This document shows, piece by piece, positions 1 through 6,447 of a stretch of DNA of 8,751 bases. This DNA is from Prolixibacteraceae bacterium. Its GTDB lineage: Bacteria > Bacteroidota > Bacteroidia > Bacteroidales > Prolixibacteraceae. The position numbers and the translations under genes were made by a program. Within the stretch, counting starts at the first letter, position 1. Each line of letters starts with the position of its first letter. Location: NCBI GenBank assembly GCA_016931875.1, contig JAFGDX010000350.1:1-8751 (forward strand), in the 5' to 3' direction. The notes under the pieces were generated by a model that saw nothing but the letters and a program-made list of their open reading frames with translations, was not told the origin of the DNA and searched no databases.

Positions 1-2
1 AT

Positions 3-380
3 GACGGGTCAAAATCGGGCGAACAAATTAATGCTGAACTAACCACTACAGTAAGCGATTTGTTAACTGCCGATTACATTACCGGTTTTGATACCGATGA
101 AAAATACGCCTCTGTAGCCAACACACTGGAAGGCAACAGTATTTCGGCCTGGGAAACAGAAATCCCTACCCTTTTAATTCACGGACTGGCTGATAACTTT
201 GTCCCTTCAAAAGTATCAACTGATATTTACCAGGAATTTCTTTCGCTGGGATTAGGAATCGACCAGGTGTTATGGATGGGATTACCCGAAACCGACCACA
301 TTGGAGGAATTATTCCGGCCGGGCTTGCATCGGTAAGCTGGTTTTTGGAACTGGAAGAAGAGGTTGGTTTGCAACAATAA
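3..380 (+). CDS. alpha/beta hydrolase, C-terminal part (5' end outside window)
   Basis: The frame is open from the left edge of the window to a TAA at 378-380, giving 125 visible residues, so this is the C-terminal portion of a longer protein. The pattern PTLLIHGLADNFVP at about visible residues 55-68 is the strand and loop that carry the catalytic acid of alpha/beta hydrolases (Asp64 in the fragment). The later ETDHIGG supplies the probable catalytic His99. The nucleophile serine and oxyanion region must lie upstream, outside the window. The fold suggests an esterase, lipase or peptidase-like enzyme; the substrate cannot be told, and a signal peptide cannot be assessed. A TTG at 60 is only an internal codon because the frame continues upstream of it. 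The gene converges on the membrane-protein gene that ends at 412, with 31 bp between stops and no clear terminator hairpin. Confidence 0.8.
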   Translation, partial: DGSKSGEQINAELTTTVSDLLTADYITGFDTDEKYASVANTLEGNSISAWETEIPTLLIHGLADNFVPSKVSTDIYQEFLSLGLGIDQVLWMGLPETDHIGGIIPAGLASVSWFLELEEEVGLQQ

Positions 381-411
381 GTTCCAAACACAATAAACCT
401 TCACAACCGTT

Positions 412-816
412 TTAAAAATTGAATTGAGGCCAATGAAAAATCAGGATACTTACAACAATTAAAATATTAATGATAATTGCAATAGCTCCCTGATCATGCA
501 ATTTCTCATATTTCCCGTTCCAGAAAGTTACGTACAACAACGAGGAAAAAACGGCAGAACCAAAAGCCAGGAAATACCAGTTGGCATGCTGTGCCAAAAC
601 AGCAATGCCCGAAACCGTAAATCCGATGGCCGACAAAATACAAAAATTGCCTGCCAGAATCCGAACTGCCTTTTTTCTGAAAAGCGGCGTAAAGAGCCAG
701 GCTTCATCGGGCCATTGCATTCCGGGCTGAAGTTCAAAAATCCTTGAACTTTGTCCGAAATACAACAAATGTACAAGCCCGTGTAAAATCAGTAGTATCC
801 CGACAATGATCAGCAT
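412..816 (-). CDS. small four-helix integral membrane protein, function unknown
   Basis: This encodes a 134-residue hydrophobic protein. Four likely membrane helices lie at about residues 2-20, 52-75, 79-98 and 110-128, with a longer polar loop at 21-51 containing FELQPGMQWPDEAW and a basic RKKAVR stretch just before helix 2. There is no cleavable signal peptide pattern; the first helix probably acts as the anchor. Size and topology resemble small four-helix families such as DoxX-like proteins, but I recognise no diagnostic motif and assign no function. The ATG at 816 is chosen because it starts directly at the first helix. It is divergent from the DCC-family gene at 985 across a 168-bp spacer, so the two could share a control region. 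The real-gene call rests on the coherent membrane topology; the ORFs in the other frames over this stretch have no such pattern. Confidence 0.75.
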   Translation of the reverse strand: MLIIVGILLILHGLVHLLYFGQSSRIFELQPGMQWPDEAWLFTPLFRKKAVRILAGNFCILSAIGFTVSGIAVLAQHANWYFLAFGSAVFSSLLYVTFWNGKYEKLHDQGAIAIIINILIVVSILIFHWPQFNF

Positions 817-851
817 AGGTTTAAATTTGTTTTGAATTCAGTTATTGCCAA

Positions 852-883
852 TAAATATAACAATTTGGGGAAAAGGTCACAAC
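852..883 (-). promoter_or_regulatory. possible promoter of the membrane-protein gene
   Basis: On the minus strand TATATTTA (859-852) differs from the Bacteroidota -7 element TAnnTTTG only in its last base. A GTTG (883-880), close to the -33 element TTTG, lies 20 bases upstream of it. This would leave a leader of about 30 nt before the ATG at 816. The region is AT-rich, so chance matches are likely and the call is weak. Confidence 0.3.
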
Positions 884-984
884 AGATACGTGCATATAAA
901 TGGTGGTAAAATATAAATTCTGTTTTCCCTCATTTTGGGTTTATTTGAACTGAAAATTTATTCTGCTGTTGTTCTTAAAAAAAC

Positions 985-1401
985 ATGACCGATTATCCAG
1001 TGGTAATTTTCGATGGAGTTTGCAACCTGTGCAACGGGGTTGTGAATTTTATTTTACAGCACCAGCGCAAAAAACAATTTCGCTTTGTGGCACTGCAGTC
1101 GGAAGCAGGAGAAAAAGCAATACAATTGCTTCAAATTCCACCCGAAACAAATTCGGTTATTTTGTATTGGAAAAAACGCATTTATACTGAGTCGGAAGCA
1201 GCGTTGGAAATTGCACGTTTGCTTCCTGCTCCCTGGAAATGGCTTGTGGTATTTACAATTGTTCCAAAAAAAGTACGAGACAAAATGTACCGTTGGGTTG
1301 CAAGAAACCGTTATCGCTGGTTCGGGCAAAAACAGAGTTGCCGTCTTCCTTCGCCCCGGGAAAAACAATTTTTCCCTGAGGCGGGTGAATTACCATTCTA
1401 A
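985..1401 (+). CDS. DCC-family (DUF393/YuxK-like) thiol-disulfide oxidoreductase-like protein
   Basis: This encodes a 138-residue protein that starts VVIFDGVCNLCNGVVNF, the hallmark of the DCC family (PF04134): Asp10 followed by Cys13-x-x-Cys16 in a thioredoxin-like first strand and helix. The C-terminal section YRWFGQKQSC (Cys119) also matches the usual end of the family. The length is typical, and no signal peptide or membrane helix is seen, so it is probably cytosolic. The family is predicted to have redox activity from the CxxC, but its physiological role is largely unknown. The ATG at 985 places the DxxCxxC motif at the usual distance from the N-terminus. The last 12 bp overlap, tail to tail, the end of the opposing DUF4924-like gene. 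No good TAnnTTTG element was found upstream; the nearest is TTTATTTG around 941-948. Confidence 0.88.
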   Translation: MTDYPVVIFDGVCNLCNGVVNFILQHQRKKQFRFVALQSEAGEKAIQLLQIPPETNSVILYWKKRIYTESEAALEIARLLPAPWKWLVVFTIVPKKVRDKMYRWVARNRYRWFGQKQSCRLPSPREKQFFPEAGELPF

Positions 1402-1929
1402 ATCACCTTCCTCGTATTTTTTATACATTTTCGACAACAAACCCAGCCACTGGCTGATGCGTTTTATGGCATCGGAGGTTTCATCAGAAATTGCTTTTTT
1501 CTGCATTTTCAATAAAAGAAATCCATAAATGGCAGTAATGGATAAATCCACATCGTTTTGGGCTTCCTTGTTTTTTTGTTTTAATTCGGTAATCAGGCCT
1601 GCCACCGACTGAAAGGTGGTTACATAAATACTGTCAACACCGGTTTCCATTAGTTTGAGATGCACCTGGTTTACATCGTCAATCAGGTTAACGAGAAACT
1701 GCAAATGCCCATGTTCGCGAATTCCCTCCTTGTCCATCATTATTACCAGGTTGCTGTACCAGTCGGTAATTTCTTTTGAGGTATTTTCATCTGCTCTGTA
1801 ACTTTTCACCAACTGCTTTTCAATCAGATTCATATCGAGGCGGAATGCCCGGATCAAATCTTCAACCTGGTAGAGATACAATATATATTCAGCAATATTT
1901 TCTTTTCGTTTTTGTTTTGCAATAAGCAT
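1390..1929 (-). CDS. DUF4924-like helical protein, function unknown
   Basis: This encodes a 179-residue, mostly helical, charged protein starting MLIAKQKRKENIAEYILYLYQ. I recognise that start as the beginning of the Bacteroidota-specific family DUF4924; this is from memory and not verified. No catalytic or metal-binding motif, signal peptide or membrane segment is visible. The pattern suggests a soluble helical bundle, with helices at roughly residues 8-45, 50-68, 72-98, 104-145 and 150-173. The C-terminus ends EEGDLEW. The ATG at 1929 fits the family start. It lies downstream of hslR with 68 bp between them and has its own promoter-like element, so it may be transcribed alone or by readthrough. 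Its 3' end overlaps the DCC-family gene by 12 bp. Confidence 0.82.
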   Translation of the reverse strand: MLIAKQKRKENIAEYILYLYQVEDLIRAFRLDMNLIEKQLVKSYRADENTSKEITDWYSNLVIMMDKEGIREHGHLQFLVNLIDDVNQVHLKLMETGVDSIYVTTFQSVAGLITELKQKNKEAQNDVDLSITAIYGFLLLKMQKKAISDETSDAIKRISQWLGLLSKMYKKYEEGDLEW

Positions 1930-1954
1930 CCTGAAAAATTTAAATTGGAAATCT

Positions 1955-1976
1955 CCGGGTAACTACCTGCTCCCGG
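1955..1976 (-). other. GC hairpin in the hslR to DUF4924-like spacer
   Basis: CCGGG (1955-1959) and CCCGG (1972-1976) can pair around a 12-base loop, and GGTA/TACC inside the loop offers an alternative small stem. The stem lies between the -7-like element at 1982-1989 and the start of the DUF4924-like gene. It would therefore be at the very 5' end of that transcript, or just beyond hslR if hslR is read through. No U-run follows on the minus strand, so a classical intrinsic terminator is not supported. Confidence 0.3.
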
Positions 1977-1981
1977 CCATA

Positions 1982-2009
1982 CAAAGGTATTGATTTTTTA
2001 AAGGTCAAA
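1982..2009 (-). promoter_or_regulatory. probable Bacteroidota-type promoter before the DUF4924-like gene
   Basis: TACCTTTG on the minus strand (1989-1982) matches the -7 consensus TAnnTTTG exactly. TTTG (2009-2006) lies 16 bases upstream. That spacing is a little shorter than usual for the -33 element, so the upstream box is less certain. A start near 1976-1979 would give a leader of about 50 nt. The element overlaps the last codons of hslR, whose stop is at 2000-1998. Confidence 0.5.
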
Positions 2010-2375
2010 AAAGTCGTCCAGTTCGCGGCGTTCTTTTTTGGTCGGCCTTCCTGTTCCTCTTTCACGGGTAATCCAGCGCATATTTTTCTGCATTTCCATA
2101 ATTTCGAGTTCTTCGGGTGGCGTACTGTCTTCCAGAAAATCGGGAACCAATTTGGCTGACATTCGTTTTTCGGCCAGTTTTAATACTTTGAAACTCCGGG
2201 TAACCTGTTGTTTTCGTACTTTAACCGTTTCGCCGGGATGAATAATCCGCGATGGTTTTACGGGTAAATCATCCACCGAAACATGTCCCTTCCGGCATGC
2301 ATCGGTTGCCTGGCTTCGTGTTTTAAAAATACGCACTGCCCACAGCCATTTATCTACCCGTACATTCTCGTCCAT
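1998..2375 (-). CDS. hslR: HslR/Hsp15-like S4-domain RNA-binding protein
   Basis: This encodes a 125-residue protein. Residues of about 5-68 form an S4 RNA-binding domain: VRVDKWLWAVRIFKTRSQAT, then the CRKGHVSVD and PGETVKVRK segments. A charged tail containing GTGRPTKKERREL follows; its RPxKKERR pattern is typical of HslR-type proteins and distinguishes them from the shorter RqcP/YabO type. In E. coli, Hsp15 binds free 50S subunits that still hold peptidyl-tRNA and helps recycle them; the same role is inferred here. The ATG at 2375 comes 1 bp after the pth stop codon, a spacing that suggests translational coupling. The start is preceded by an A-rich stretch instead of a strong Shine-Dalgarno site. 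It is probably the last gene of the rplY-pth-hslR transcript. Confidence 0.9.
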   Translation of the reverse strand: MDENVRVDKWLWAVRIFKTRSQATDACRKGHVSVDDLPVKPSRIIHPGETVKVRKQQVTRSFKVLKLAEKRMSAKLVPDFLEDSTPPEELEIMEMQKNMRWITRERGTGRPTKKERRELDDFFDL

Positions 2376-2376
2376 T

Positions 2377-2943
2377 TTATTTTCTTTTATTAAAGAAATT
2401 CATTGTCCGCTCTACGCCAATTGTACCAAAACTTTGTATGATTTCAATACAATAATCTATTTTTTCGGGCATCTCCTTTTGTTCTTCTTTGGTCCAGTCG
2501 CTTAAAACATAGTCAACCTGGAAACCTTTATGGAAATCGTCGCCAATGCCAAAGCGGAGCCGTGCATAGTCGTTCCGTCCCAAAACCTGGTTAATATTTC
2601 TTAACCCGTTGTGTCCGCCATCATTTCCTTTTGCCCTAATCCTGATGGTACCAAAAGGCAATGCAATATCATCCACCAGCACCAACACATTTTCAATACC
2701 GATGTTTTCCTTTTGCATCCAGTAATTTACGGCTCTCCCACTTAAGTTCATATACGTGGTTGGTTTTAGCAACACAAAGGTTCGGGCTTTATATTTATAC
2801 TCGGCCACAAATCCATACCGTTTATCGTTAAAATGAATATTGGACGCCTCAGCGAGAGCGTCCAATATTTGAAAGCCAATATTATGGCGAGTATTTTTAT
2901 ATTCTGGCCCTATATTACCGAGTCCGGCAATTAAGTACTTCAC
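2377..2943 (-). CDS. pth: peptidyl-tRNA hydrolase
   Basis: This encodes a 188-residue protein of normal Pth length. The start MKYLIAGLGNIGPEYKNTRH carries Asn10 and the catalytic His20. TTYMNLSG follows at 62-69 with Asn66, and VDDIALPFG at 90-98 with Asp91, the residue that orients the histidine. GGHNGLRNI at 109-117 supplies Asn112. All active-site positions known from E. coli Pth are therefore present. The enzyme acts in the cytosol and cleaves the ester bond between peptide and tRNA on prematurely released peptidyl-tRNAs, freeing tRNA for reuse. It sits 18 bp after rplY and 1 bp before hslR. The prs-ctc-pth order is also well known in Bacillus and related bacteria, which supports the assignment. 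Confidence 0.97.
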   Translation of the reverse strand: MKYLIAGLGNIGPEYKNTRHNIGFQILDALAEASNIHFNDKRYGFVAEYKYKARTFVLLKPTTYMNLSGRAVNYWMQKENIGIENVLVLVDDIALPFGTIRIRAKGNDGGHNGLRNINQVLGRNDYARLRFGIGDDFHKGFQVDYVLSDWTKEEQKEMPEKIDYCIEIIQSFGTIGVERTMNFFNKRK

Positions 2944-2961
2944 AGAATTATAATTTAAGAT

Positions 2962-3609
2962 TTATTCTTCGCTGGCAGGTGCTTCAGTTGCTTCTCCACC
3001 TTCTGCTTCTCCTTCAGCGGTTTCTTCTTCTTCATCTTCGGGCAATGCCCCCATTGCAGACTTGGCAGCTCTTGAGGTTATAACAGAAACCACCATGTTT
3101 GATTTGCTGTCGAGGAATTCGATGTTTTCAACTTTCAAATCGGCAACTTTAATACTCTGTCCAATTCCCAGTTTGGCTATATCAACATTAATCACATCGG
3201 GCAGGTTTTCTGCCAGTGCTTTTACTTTTAATACCCGAAGGTTTTTCTTCAGTTTTCCACCCGCTTTCACACCTCTGGCCAGGCCGTTTAGTTTCACCGG
3301 AATTGAAATTTTTATTGGTTTTTCGTCGCCAATCTTCATAAAATCGACATGAAGAATCACTTCTTCCACCGGATGCCACTGAATATCCTGCATGATTGCT
3401 TTATAGGTTTTACCTTCAATGTCAATGTCAACCAAATATACATCGGGTGTATAAATCAATTTTCGTAACTCGCTGAATGGAACGGTGAAATGAACCACCT
3501 CTTCACCACCGTAAAGTACGGCCGGAACCAATTCCTGTGAACGAAGCTTTTTAGCTTCTTTTTTACCTAAGGACTCTCTTTTTTGTCCTTTAATAACTAC
3601 TGATTTCAT
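2962..3609 (-). CDS. rplY: 50S ribosomal protein L25, Ctc (two-domain) form
   Basis: This encodes a 215-residue protein. The N-terminal L25 domain (about 1-93) includes KRESLGKKEAKKLRSQELVP and AVLYG, and ends with MQDIQWHPVEEVILHVDFMKI; in the family this domain binds 5S rRNA. The C-terminal TL5/Ctc beta domain covers about 95-185. Beyond residue 190 comes a strongly acidic, low-complexity tail rich in Glu, Ala and Gly, common in Bacteroidota L25 proteins. The protein belongs to the large ribosomal subunit and is linked to stress in Bacillus (general stress protein Ctc). The ATG at 3609 is supported by the canonical MKSVVIKGQKR start. It lies 114 bp after prs, with a promoter-like element and a GC hairpin between them, so it can probably be expressed separately from prs. 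It is followed after 18 bp by pth. Confidence 0.96.
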   Translation of the reverse strand: MKSVVIKGQKRESLGKKEAKKLRSQELVPAVLYGGEEVVHFTVPFSELRKLIYTPDVYLVDIDIEGKTYKAIMQDIQWHPVEEVILHVDFMKIGDEKPIKISIPVKLNGLARGVKAGGKLKKNLRVLKVKALAENLPDVINVDIAKLGIGQSIKVADLKVENIEFLDSKSNMVVSVITSRAAKSAMGALPEDEEEETAEGEAEGGEATEAPASEE

Positions 3610-3648
3610 TTGTAATAATTTACGTTAATAATTATGGTACTCAGTCCT

Positions 3649-3664
3649 TCCCGGAGCGCCGGGA
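3649..3664 (-). other. GC-rich hairpin in the rplY leader
   Basis: TCCCGG and CCGGGA form a perfect 6-bp stem around a 4-base loop (3655-3658) in otherwise AT-rich DNA. It lies about 40 nt before the rplY start and about 60 nt after the prs stop. No U-run follows it in the minus-strand transcript, so it is not a standard intrinsic terminator. It could act as a 3' stabiliser of a processed prs mRNA or as a control element for rplY; neither is shown by the sequence. Confidence 0.45.
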
Positions 3665-3711
3665 TAACAGCATGCATATTATTACTGTGCCTGCTTGTGG
3701 AAAAAGCGGTG

Positions 3712-3742
3712 CAAATATATAAATTACCTGTAATATAACGAA
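3712..3742 (-). promoter_or_regulatory. probable promoter of rplY-pth-hslR
   Basis: TATATTTG on the minus strand (3719-3712) is an exact match to the Bacteroidota -7 element TAnnTTTG. TTCG (3742-3739), one base off the -33 TTTG, lies exactly 19 bases upstream, the usual spacing. Transcription would start near 3705-3708, giving a leader of roughly 95-100 nt that contains the hairpin at 3649-3664. The -33 box lies inside the last codons of prs, whose stop is at 3726-3724. Confidence 0.55.
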
Positions 3743-4671
3743 CTAATCGATTGATTTTTGTAAACTCTTTCAATCGCTTCTCCAATCGCGTTGGCTACTG
3801 AAATGTATTTAATTTTTTCACTTTCGGCTTTGGGTTGTATCGAATCGGTAAAATACACCTCGGTTAATGCTGAATTTTCAATCCGTTCAATAGCGGGCCC
3901 CGACAGAACACCATGTGCTGCAAACGCCCTTACACTGGCTGCTCCCTTATCTTTCATCAGATTGGCAGCTTTTGTAATGGTGCCGGCGGTGTCAATAATA
4001 TCATCAACAATAATAATATCCTTGTCTTTTACATCGCCAATAACCGACATACTGCCCACAACATTTGCTTTTGCCCGTGTTTTATGGCATATTACCATTT
4101 CGGTTTCCAGCATTCTTGCGTATGTATTGGCGCGTTTTGTTCCGCCTACATCGGGCGATGCAATCACTACATTCTCCAGTCCCATTTTTTCGATAAAAGG
4201 CACAAACATGGCCGATGCGAACAAGTGGTCTACCGGGACGTTAAAAAAGCCCTGAATCTGGTCGGCATGTAAATCCAAAGTAATCAAGCGGTCGATTCCT
4301 GCCACCGACAAAACATCGGCAAAAAGTTTGGCTCCGATGGATACACGGGGTTTATCTTTACGGTCCTGGCGTGCGTAACCAAAATAGGGAACTACAGCAA
4401 TAATTTTATAGGCGCTGGCCCGTTTGGCGGCATCAATCATCAACAGCAGCTCAAGCAAATTATCGCCGGGAGGCGGTGTTGACTGTACAATAAATACGTG
4501 AGAACCGCGAATGGTTTCTTCGTAGCAGGGTTCAAACTCTCCATCGGCAAAAACGGGACACGAGGATAAACCAAGATCCACATTTAAACTATCGCAAATT
4601 TTTTCAGTTAAATACCGTGTATTTCTTCCGGAGAAAATTTTTAAAGGGTGACTCTTACTGCCCATTTCCAT
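3724..4671 (-). CDS. prs: ribose-phosphate pyrophosphokinase (PRPP synthetase)
   Basis: This encodes a 315-residue protein, the normal length of class I PRPP synthetases. Visible motifs are FADGE (41-45), the ATP-binding VVPYFGYARQDRKDKPR (93-109), DLHADQIQGFF with His135, and SPDVGG (172-177). HKTR (196-199) has the catalytic lysine and arginine, Lys197 and Arg199. The ribose-5-phosphate loop IVDDIIDTAGTI (221-232) has Asp223 and Asp224. The enzyme transfers pyrophosphate from ATP to ribose 5-phosphate in the cytosol, making PRPP for purine, pyrimidine, NAD, histidine and tryptophan synthesis. Two in-frame ATGs occur at 4671 and 4665; I keep the first, and the second would remove only two residues. 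The gene follows engB after 91 bp, has its own -7-like element, and precedes rplY as in many bacteria. Confidence 0.97.
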   Translation of the reverse strand: MEMGSKSHPLKIFSGRNTRYLTEKICDSLNVDLGLSSCPVFADGEFEPCYEETIRGSHVFIVQSTPPPGDNLLELLLMIDAAKRASAYKIIAVVPYFGYARQDRKDKPRVSIGAKLFADVLSVAGIDRLITLDLHADQIQGFFNVPVDHLFASAMFVPFIEKMGLENVVIASPDVGGTKRANTYARMLETEMVICHKTRAKANVVGSMSVIGDVKDKDIIIVDDIIDTAGTITKAANLMKDKGAASVRAFAAHGVLSGPAIERIENSALTEVYFTDSIQPKAESEKIKYISVANAIGEAIERVYKNQSISSLYYR

Positions 4672-4696
4672 TTATTTATATGATTTGGATTTGCTG

Positions 4697-4704
4697 CAAA
4701 GTTA
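4697..4704 (-). promoter_or_regulatory. possible -7 promoter element of prs
   Basis: TAACTTTG on the minus strand (4704-4697) matches TAnnTTTG exactly and sits 25 bp before the prs ATG, giving a short leader of about 15-20 nt. No TTTG-like -33 element is found at 17-23 bases upstream, so only half of the promoter is supported. Confidence 0.4.
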
Positions 4705-4762
4705 ATAAACTTTACTATTCTTCTTTTTTGTTGTTAACAAGTTAAAACATTTCCTTTAAAAC

Positions 4763-5365
4763 TTATTGCGCACGCGGGTGGTTAACATTTTCAATAAAAC
4801 CGAGGATTTCGTCCTTTCCTTCGCCTGTTTGCGATGATGTAACAAAACATTGAGGCACTTCCTCCCAGTTTTTAAGCATCTCTTCGCTGTAATTTTTCAG
4901 GTTTGCTTCTCTTTCTCCGGGTTTTAGCTTATCGGCTTTGGTAAATACAATTACAAACGGAATTTCGTTGACACCCAGCCATTCCATAAATTCCAGGTCG
5001 GCGGGTTGAGGTTCATGCCGTATATCCACCAGCACAAACAAACAGTACAAATTTTCACGTTGCTGAATGTATTTCCTGAAAAATTTTTCCCATTTTATAC
5101 GTTCGTTTTTTGGCACTTTTGCATAACCGTATCCCGGCAAATCAACCAGGTACCATTCATTGTTTATCAAAAAATGATTGATAAGTTGTGTTTTCCCCGG
5201 TTTACCTGATGTTTTTGCGAGCGACTTTTTTCCTGTCAGCATATTTATCAGCGACGATTTTCCCACATTCGAACGCCCGATAAATGCATACTCGGGCCGG
5301 TCCGGTTTCGGACATTTTTTTACATCGGTATTGCTGACAATAAAACGTGCTTCTTTAATTTCCAT
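4763..5365 (-). CDS. engB: ribosome biogenesis GTP-binding protein EngB/YsxC/YihA
   Basis: This encodes a 200-residue single-domain GTPase of the TrmE-Era-EngA-EngB-Septin class. The G motifs are in order: G1 GRSNVGKS (30-37), G2 Thr59 in SGKPGKTQ, G3 DLPG (75-78) in the characteristic [10 protein letters not shown]4 TKAD (142-145), and G5 SSQTGEG from 177. These and the length are standard for EngB. The protein acts in the cytosol and is needed for late 50S subunit assembly. The ATG at 5365 puts G1 at the usual distance from the N-terminus, after the common [12 protein letters not shown] start. It follows manA after 59 bp, a spacer holding an extended inverted repeat, and precedes prs by 91 bp. 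Confidence 0.97.
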   Translation of the reverse strand: MEIKEARFIVSNTDVKKCPKPDRPEYAFIGRSNVGKSSLINMLTGKKSLAKTSGKPGKTQLINHFLINNEWYLVDLPGYGYAKVPKNERIKWEKFFRKYIQQRENLYCLFVLVDIRHEPQPADLEFMEWLGVNEIPFVIVFTKADKLKPGEREANLKNYSEEMLKNWEEVPQCFVTSSQTGEGKDEILGFIENVNHPRAQ

Positions 5366-5390
5366 TCCTGAAAATGATCGGTTTAACTTT

Positions 5391-5418
5391 CTGAATTCAG
5401 CCCAAACGGGTGATTCAG
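5391..5418 (-). other. extended inverted repeat in the manA-engB spacer
   Basis: CTGAAT (5391-5396) pairs with ATTCAG (5413-5418). Inside this, CCC (5401-5403) pairs with GGG (5408-5410) around an AAAC loop, separated from the outer stem by a small internal loop. The left arm is also part of the perfect palindrome CTGAATTCAG (5391-5400). The structure would lie in the transcript about 25 nt before the engB start. No U-run follows, so a processing or attenuation element is more plausible than a terminator; a protein-binding palindrome is also possible. Confidence 0.4.
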
Positions 5419-5424
5419 TATTCT

Positions 5425-6408
5425 CTATTGAATGTAAACTTCCAGCGTTTTAACATTGGCTGAAAGTGGCTTTAATTTATATGTTTCCAAACTGGCCGGA
5501 ATTAAAACCGTTTCTCCTTTTTTAACCCGTTCCGTCCCCTCTTCAAATTCAACTTCAAATTCGCCTTCAAGATTCATGTAAATAATGAACGAATCGAGCT
5601 GGTTGTATTCTTTCTCAACGGTTTTGTCAAATTCAAGAAAATTGGTTGTAAAATAATCGCAGCTTACAATTTCGGAGGAGGTGTTTTTTGCCTTTTCGTA
5701 TTTTGTTTTGTACTCCTGCCGGTATGAAAAATCGATGGCATCGAGTGCCAAATCCACATGAAGTTCACGTTCGTTCCCGTTGGCATCTTTCCGGTTGTAG
5801 TCGAAAATGCGGTAGGTAACATCCGATGTTTGCTGAATTTCAGCTACCAGTGCTCCTTTCCCAATGGCGTGCACACGGCCGGCCGGAATAAAAAACACAT
5901 CGCCTTCAAACACTTCGTCGTAATGCAGCAAATCCATGAGTTTTCCTGCATTAAAATATTCAAGATACTTTTCTTTGGTAACTTCCTGATTAAATCCCGA
6001 ATTAATCAGCGCACCTTTTTCCGCATCAACCACATACCACATTTCGGTTTTCCCGTAGGCGTTGTGTCTCTCTTTTGCAAGTTTATCGTTGGGGTGAACC
6101 TGAACTGACAAATCATCGGCTGCATCAATAAATTTTATGAGAAGCGGAAATTCTTCTCCAAATTTTTTGAATACTTTATCGCCCACCAAATCACCCATAT
6201 AAATTTCAACCAGTTCCTGGAGGTTGTTTCCGGCAAGAAAACCATTCTCCACCACCGAAATATTTCCTTCAACTCCCGATATTTCCCAGCTTTCACCACA
6301 ATTGGAAAGTGAAGTGTAATTCTTATTCAACAACGTTTTCATCCGGTTCCCGCCCCAGATTTTTTCGAAAAAAACGGGTTTAAATTTTAATGGATACAAA
6401 CCGCTCAT
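5425..6408 (-). CDS. manA: class I mannose-6-phosphate isomerase (cupin type)
   Basis: This encodes a 327-residue protein close to the short Bacillus-type ManA/Pmi (about 315 residues), not the longer E. coli form. The zinc ligands are visible: Gln103 and His105 in VQVHP, Glu122 in GKTEMWYV, and His180 in [11 protein letters not shown]. Arg200 in the TYRIFDYNR stretch is the likely catalytic or phosphate-side arginine. The C-terminal part is a second cupin-like beta domain ([11 protein letters not shown] at about 296-306). The enzyme interconverts mannose 6-phosphate and fructose 6-phosphate, linking glycolysis to GDP-mannose for polysaccharides or using imported mannose. The ATG at 6408 gives the expected start, [17 protein letters not shown]. 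It follows the Dabb gene after 39 bp, which fits co-transcription. Confidence 0.94.
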   Translation of the reverse strand: MSGLYPLKFKPVFFEKIWGGNRMKTLLNKNYTSLSNCGESWEISGVEGNISVVENGFLAGNNLQELVEIYMGDLVGDKVFKKFGEEFPLLIKFIDAADDLSVQVHPNDKLAKERHNAYGKTEMWYVVDAEKGALINSGFNQEVTKEKYLEYFNAGKLMDLLHYDEVFEGDVFFIPAGRVHAIGKGALVAEIQQTSDVTYRIFDYNRKDANGNERELHVDLALDAIDFSYRQEYKTKYEKAKNTSSEIVSCDYFTTNFLEFDKTVEKEYNQLDSFIIYMNLEGEFEVEFEEGTERVKKGETVLIPASLETYKLKPLSANVKTLEVYIQ

Positions 6409-6447
6409 TAGTGCCTTTTTTATAAGTTCAATTAAAAAATACAGAAA

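Noticed and set aside
1085..1528. 147-codon plus-strand ORF across the DCC and DUF4924-like genes
   Set aside because: It is out of frame with the CxxC protein and antisense to the helical protein, and its translation is a basic, low-information sequence with no family resemblance.
3791..4255. 154-codon plus-strand ORF opposite prs
   Set aside because: It is antisense to a highly conserved PRPP synthetase; its Ile/Ser/Thr-rich translation is what the complement of this coding sequence gives. The 3913-4272 frame is rejected for the same reason.
4731..4740. TTGTTAACAA palindrome before prs as an operator
   Set aside because: A 10-bp AT-rich palindrome is expected by chance in such DNA, and no second copy or known binding pattern supports it.
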